In this document: positions 13,229 through 14,432 of the stretch, piece by piece
Numbering within the stretch: the stretch's first letter is position 1
How the letters are laid out: each line of letters opens with the position of its first letter
Assembly: GCA_002390425.1 (NCBI GenBank)
Contig: DGPL01000047.1
Location: 38,744 to 53,175, forward strand
Length of the DNA: 14,432 nt
Origin: Kordiimonadaceae bacterium UBA4441
Lineage (GTDB): Bacteria; Pseudomonadota; Alphaproteobacteria; Sphingomonadales; Emcibacteraceae
Direction of reading: 5' to 3'
Notes under the pieces: generated by a model
Databases searched by the model: none
The model's input: only the letters and a program-made list of their open reading frames with translations
What the model was told of the DNA's origin: nothing
Position numbers and translations under genes: made by a program

Positions 13229-14432
13229 TGAAGAAGTCTAGTTCACAAATAATGATTGTTTTGGGTATTGCTGTCGTTACAGCAATTGGTTTTGCCGGTA
13301 TGTATATTATGCGTCCAACAGCACCAGTTGAAAAACTTGAAGACCGCATTGAAAAACTTGAGGTTATCAATGCAAAACAGACAGATTATTTTCCAAGCAT
13401 TAAAACACAGGCTGTTGTAGAAAGTAGATTTAATATCACACTGCAATCGCAAGTGCTTGGACAAATTGTTTATATTTCGCCCAAATTCTTAGCGGGCGGA
13501 TATTTTGACACCGATGAAGTAATCTTAAAAATAGATCCTAGCGATTATGAGCTTGCACTAGCGCAGGCAGAAGTAAACGTCGCCCGCGCCGAACAAACAT
13601 TAAGCTTTGAAAGCGAACAAGCGGACCTTGCTAAAAAAGACTGGGATAAATATGGCGTTGGTGAACCAACGGATCTGGTACTAAGAATACCGCAACTGAA
13701 AGAAGCTGAAGCGGGTCTTAGAGGAGCTCACGCCAACTATGAAGCCCAGCGTATCCGTCTTGAACGAACAGAAGTCAAAGCACCATACCCACTTATGATA
13801 GCAACAAAGCAAGTCGATTTAGGACAAATCGTTGGTAACAATCAGGCACTCGCGACCATTTTTGGGACAGAAGAAGCTGAAATTCGCATGCCACTTAGCC
13901 AAAAACAAATGGATTTATTAAGCGCAACTAAAGTCGGTATTCTAGAAGAAAGTGAATATCTTGACGTAAAGGTAAGAGATTTAACACGCGAAGGCGATAT
14001 TGTATGGGATGCTAAGATCAAGCGAATTGAAAGCAATATTGACCGCATGAGCCGAGTTTATTTTGCTGTTGCGACCATTGATGATCCAATGAATATTAAA
14101 ACGGATAAAGCAACACCGCCTTTACTTCCTGGCGTTTTCGTTGATCTTGAAGTTATCGGTAAAAAAATTGAGAATGTTTACCGTGTTCCGGCAAAAGCGA
14201 TGCGTGATGACAATAATATTTATTACTATGAAGATGAAAAACTTTTAACCAAACCTGTTGAAGTACTCGACCGTGATCAGGAAATTGTCACGATTATATC
14301 TGGCATTTCAAACGAAGACAAAATCGTTACCTCACCACCATTTTCATATGTTCCAGGTATGAAGTCGGCAATTGCCAGTATTGATGGTATTCCGGTAGCC
14401 GGCCCCGGTGGGCCAGGTGGTCGTCCAGGTGG
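13228..14432 (+). CDS. Efflux periplasmic adaptor (HlyD/MFP family; 3' end outside window)
   Basis: The frame is open from the ATG at 13228 to the right edge, 401 residues with no stop. AAGGAAG at 13215-13221 lies 6 bases before the start, which overlaps the previous stop by one base. Residues 8-28 form one membrane anchor and no lipobox is present. Then follow a short charged repeat (EKLEDRIEKLE, 35-45), a lipoyl-type half (about 60-105), a helical hairpin (about 107-175), the second lipoyl half with TEVKAPYPLMIATKQVDLGQIV (181-202, a family hallmark), and beta-barrel and membrane-proximal domains with LLPGVFVDLEVIGK (299-312) and VPAKAMRDDNNIYYY (320-334). The last visible residues (388-401) are Gly/Pro-rich. 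It should link the outer-membrane channel to an RND inner-membrane pump, which I expect just beyond the edge. Confidence 0.9.
   Translation, partial: MKKSSSQIMIVLGIAVVTAIGFAGMYIMRPTAPVEKLEDRIEKLEVINAKQTDYFPSIKTQAVVESRFNITLQSQVLGQIVYISPKFLAGGYFDTDEVILKIDPSDYELALAQAEVNVARAEQTLSFESEQADLAKKDWDKYGVGEPTDLVLRIPQLKEAEAGLRGAHANYEAQRIRLERTEVKAPYPLMIATKQVDLGQIVGNNQALATIFGTEEAEIRMPLSQKQMDLLSATKVGILEESEYLDVKVRDLTREGDIVWDAKIKRIESNIDRMSRVYFAVATIDDPMNIKTDKATPPLLPGVFVDLEVIGKKIENVYRVPAKAMRDDNNIYYYEDEKLLTKPVEVLDRDQEIVTIISGISNEDKIVTSPPFSYVPGMKSAIASIDGIPVAGPGGPGGRPG

Noticed and set aside
13098..14048. Minus-strand frames antisense to the efflux genes
   Set aside because: The plus strand carries continuous OMF and adaptor frames with good binding sites; the antisense frames show no domain.
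1..14432. A defence island, prophage, CRISPR array or mobile element
   Set aside because: Every recognised gene is metabolic, transport, envelope or RNA-modification; no repeat arrays, integrase, transposase or toxin-antitoxin pair was seen.

Overview
The window looks like a stretch of ordinary chromosome from an AT-rich alphaproteobacterium, probably free-living and possibly marine. The pointers are the TauE/SafE-like transporter directly followed by a TIGR02186-type protein (a pairing I know mainly from Alphaproteobacteria), a long acyl-CoA dehydrogenase of the DmdC/FadE-like type, a Pseudomonas-like dimethylarginine hydrolase, and a small protein with a pattern I recall from alphaproteobacterial genomes. 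This placement rests on recalled family resemblance, not on a search. I see no tRNA, rRNA, CRISPR array, insertion sequence, phage gene or recognisable transcription factor gene.

Layout. Left block, minus strand (1-3420): an acyl-CoA dehydrogenase, then a YceI-family periplasmic protein, then a DUF481 outer-membrane protein that runs off the left edge. A 340-base divergent gap (3421-3760) holds promoter-like elements for both sides and a 9+9 inverted repeat. Plus strand 3761-5475: a TSUP (TauE/SafE) transporter and a TIGR02186-type protein separated by 2 bases. A convergent 91-residue gene (5486-5761, minus) has a very good ribosome binding site. Another divergent gap (5762-5967) carries two adjacent hairpins. 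Plus strand 5968-8828: a three-domain Xaa-Pro aminopeptidase followed by a 3-hydroxyisobutyryl-CoA hydrolase. rluA (8825-9487, minus) meets the hydrolase tail to tail with a 4-base overlap and starts at TTG. Plus strand 9690-11695: an APC-family amino-acid permease and a dimethylarginine dimethylaminohydrolase, apparently one operon. Plus strand 11786 to the right edge: an outer-membrane efflux lipoprotein and a periplasmic adaptor; the inner-membrane pump is expected beyond the edge.

How the genes fit together. Several units are catabolic: peptide trimming (aminopeptidase P), valine breakdown (hydroxyisobutyryl-CoA hydrolase), acyl-CoA oxidation, and probable uptake and hydrolysis of methylated arginine. 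The others are envelope functions: YceI and DUF481, an anion-type exporter with its periplasmic partner, and tripartite efflux. The most useful leads are the permease-DDAH unit with a permease that seems to lack its last helix, the tightly coupled TSUP-TIGR02186 pair, the 91-residue gene, and three sets of repeats placed like operators in front of genes that have no regulator nearby.
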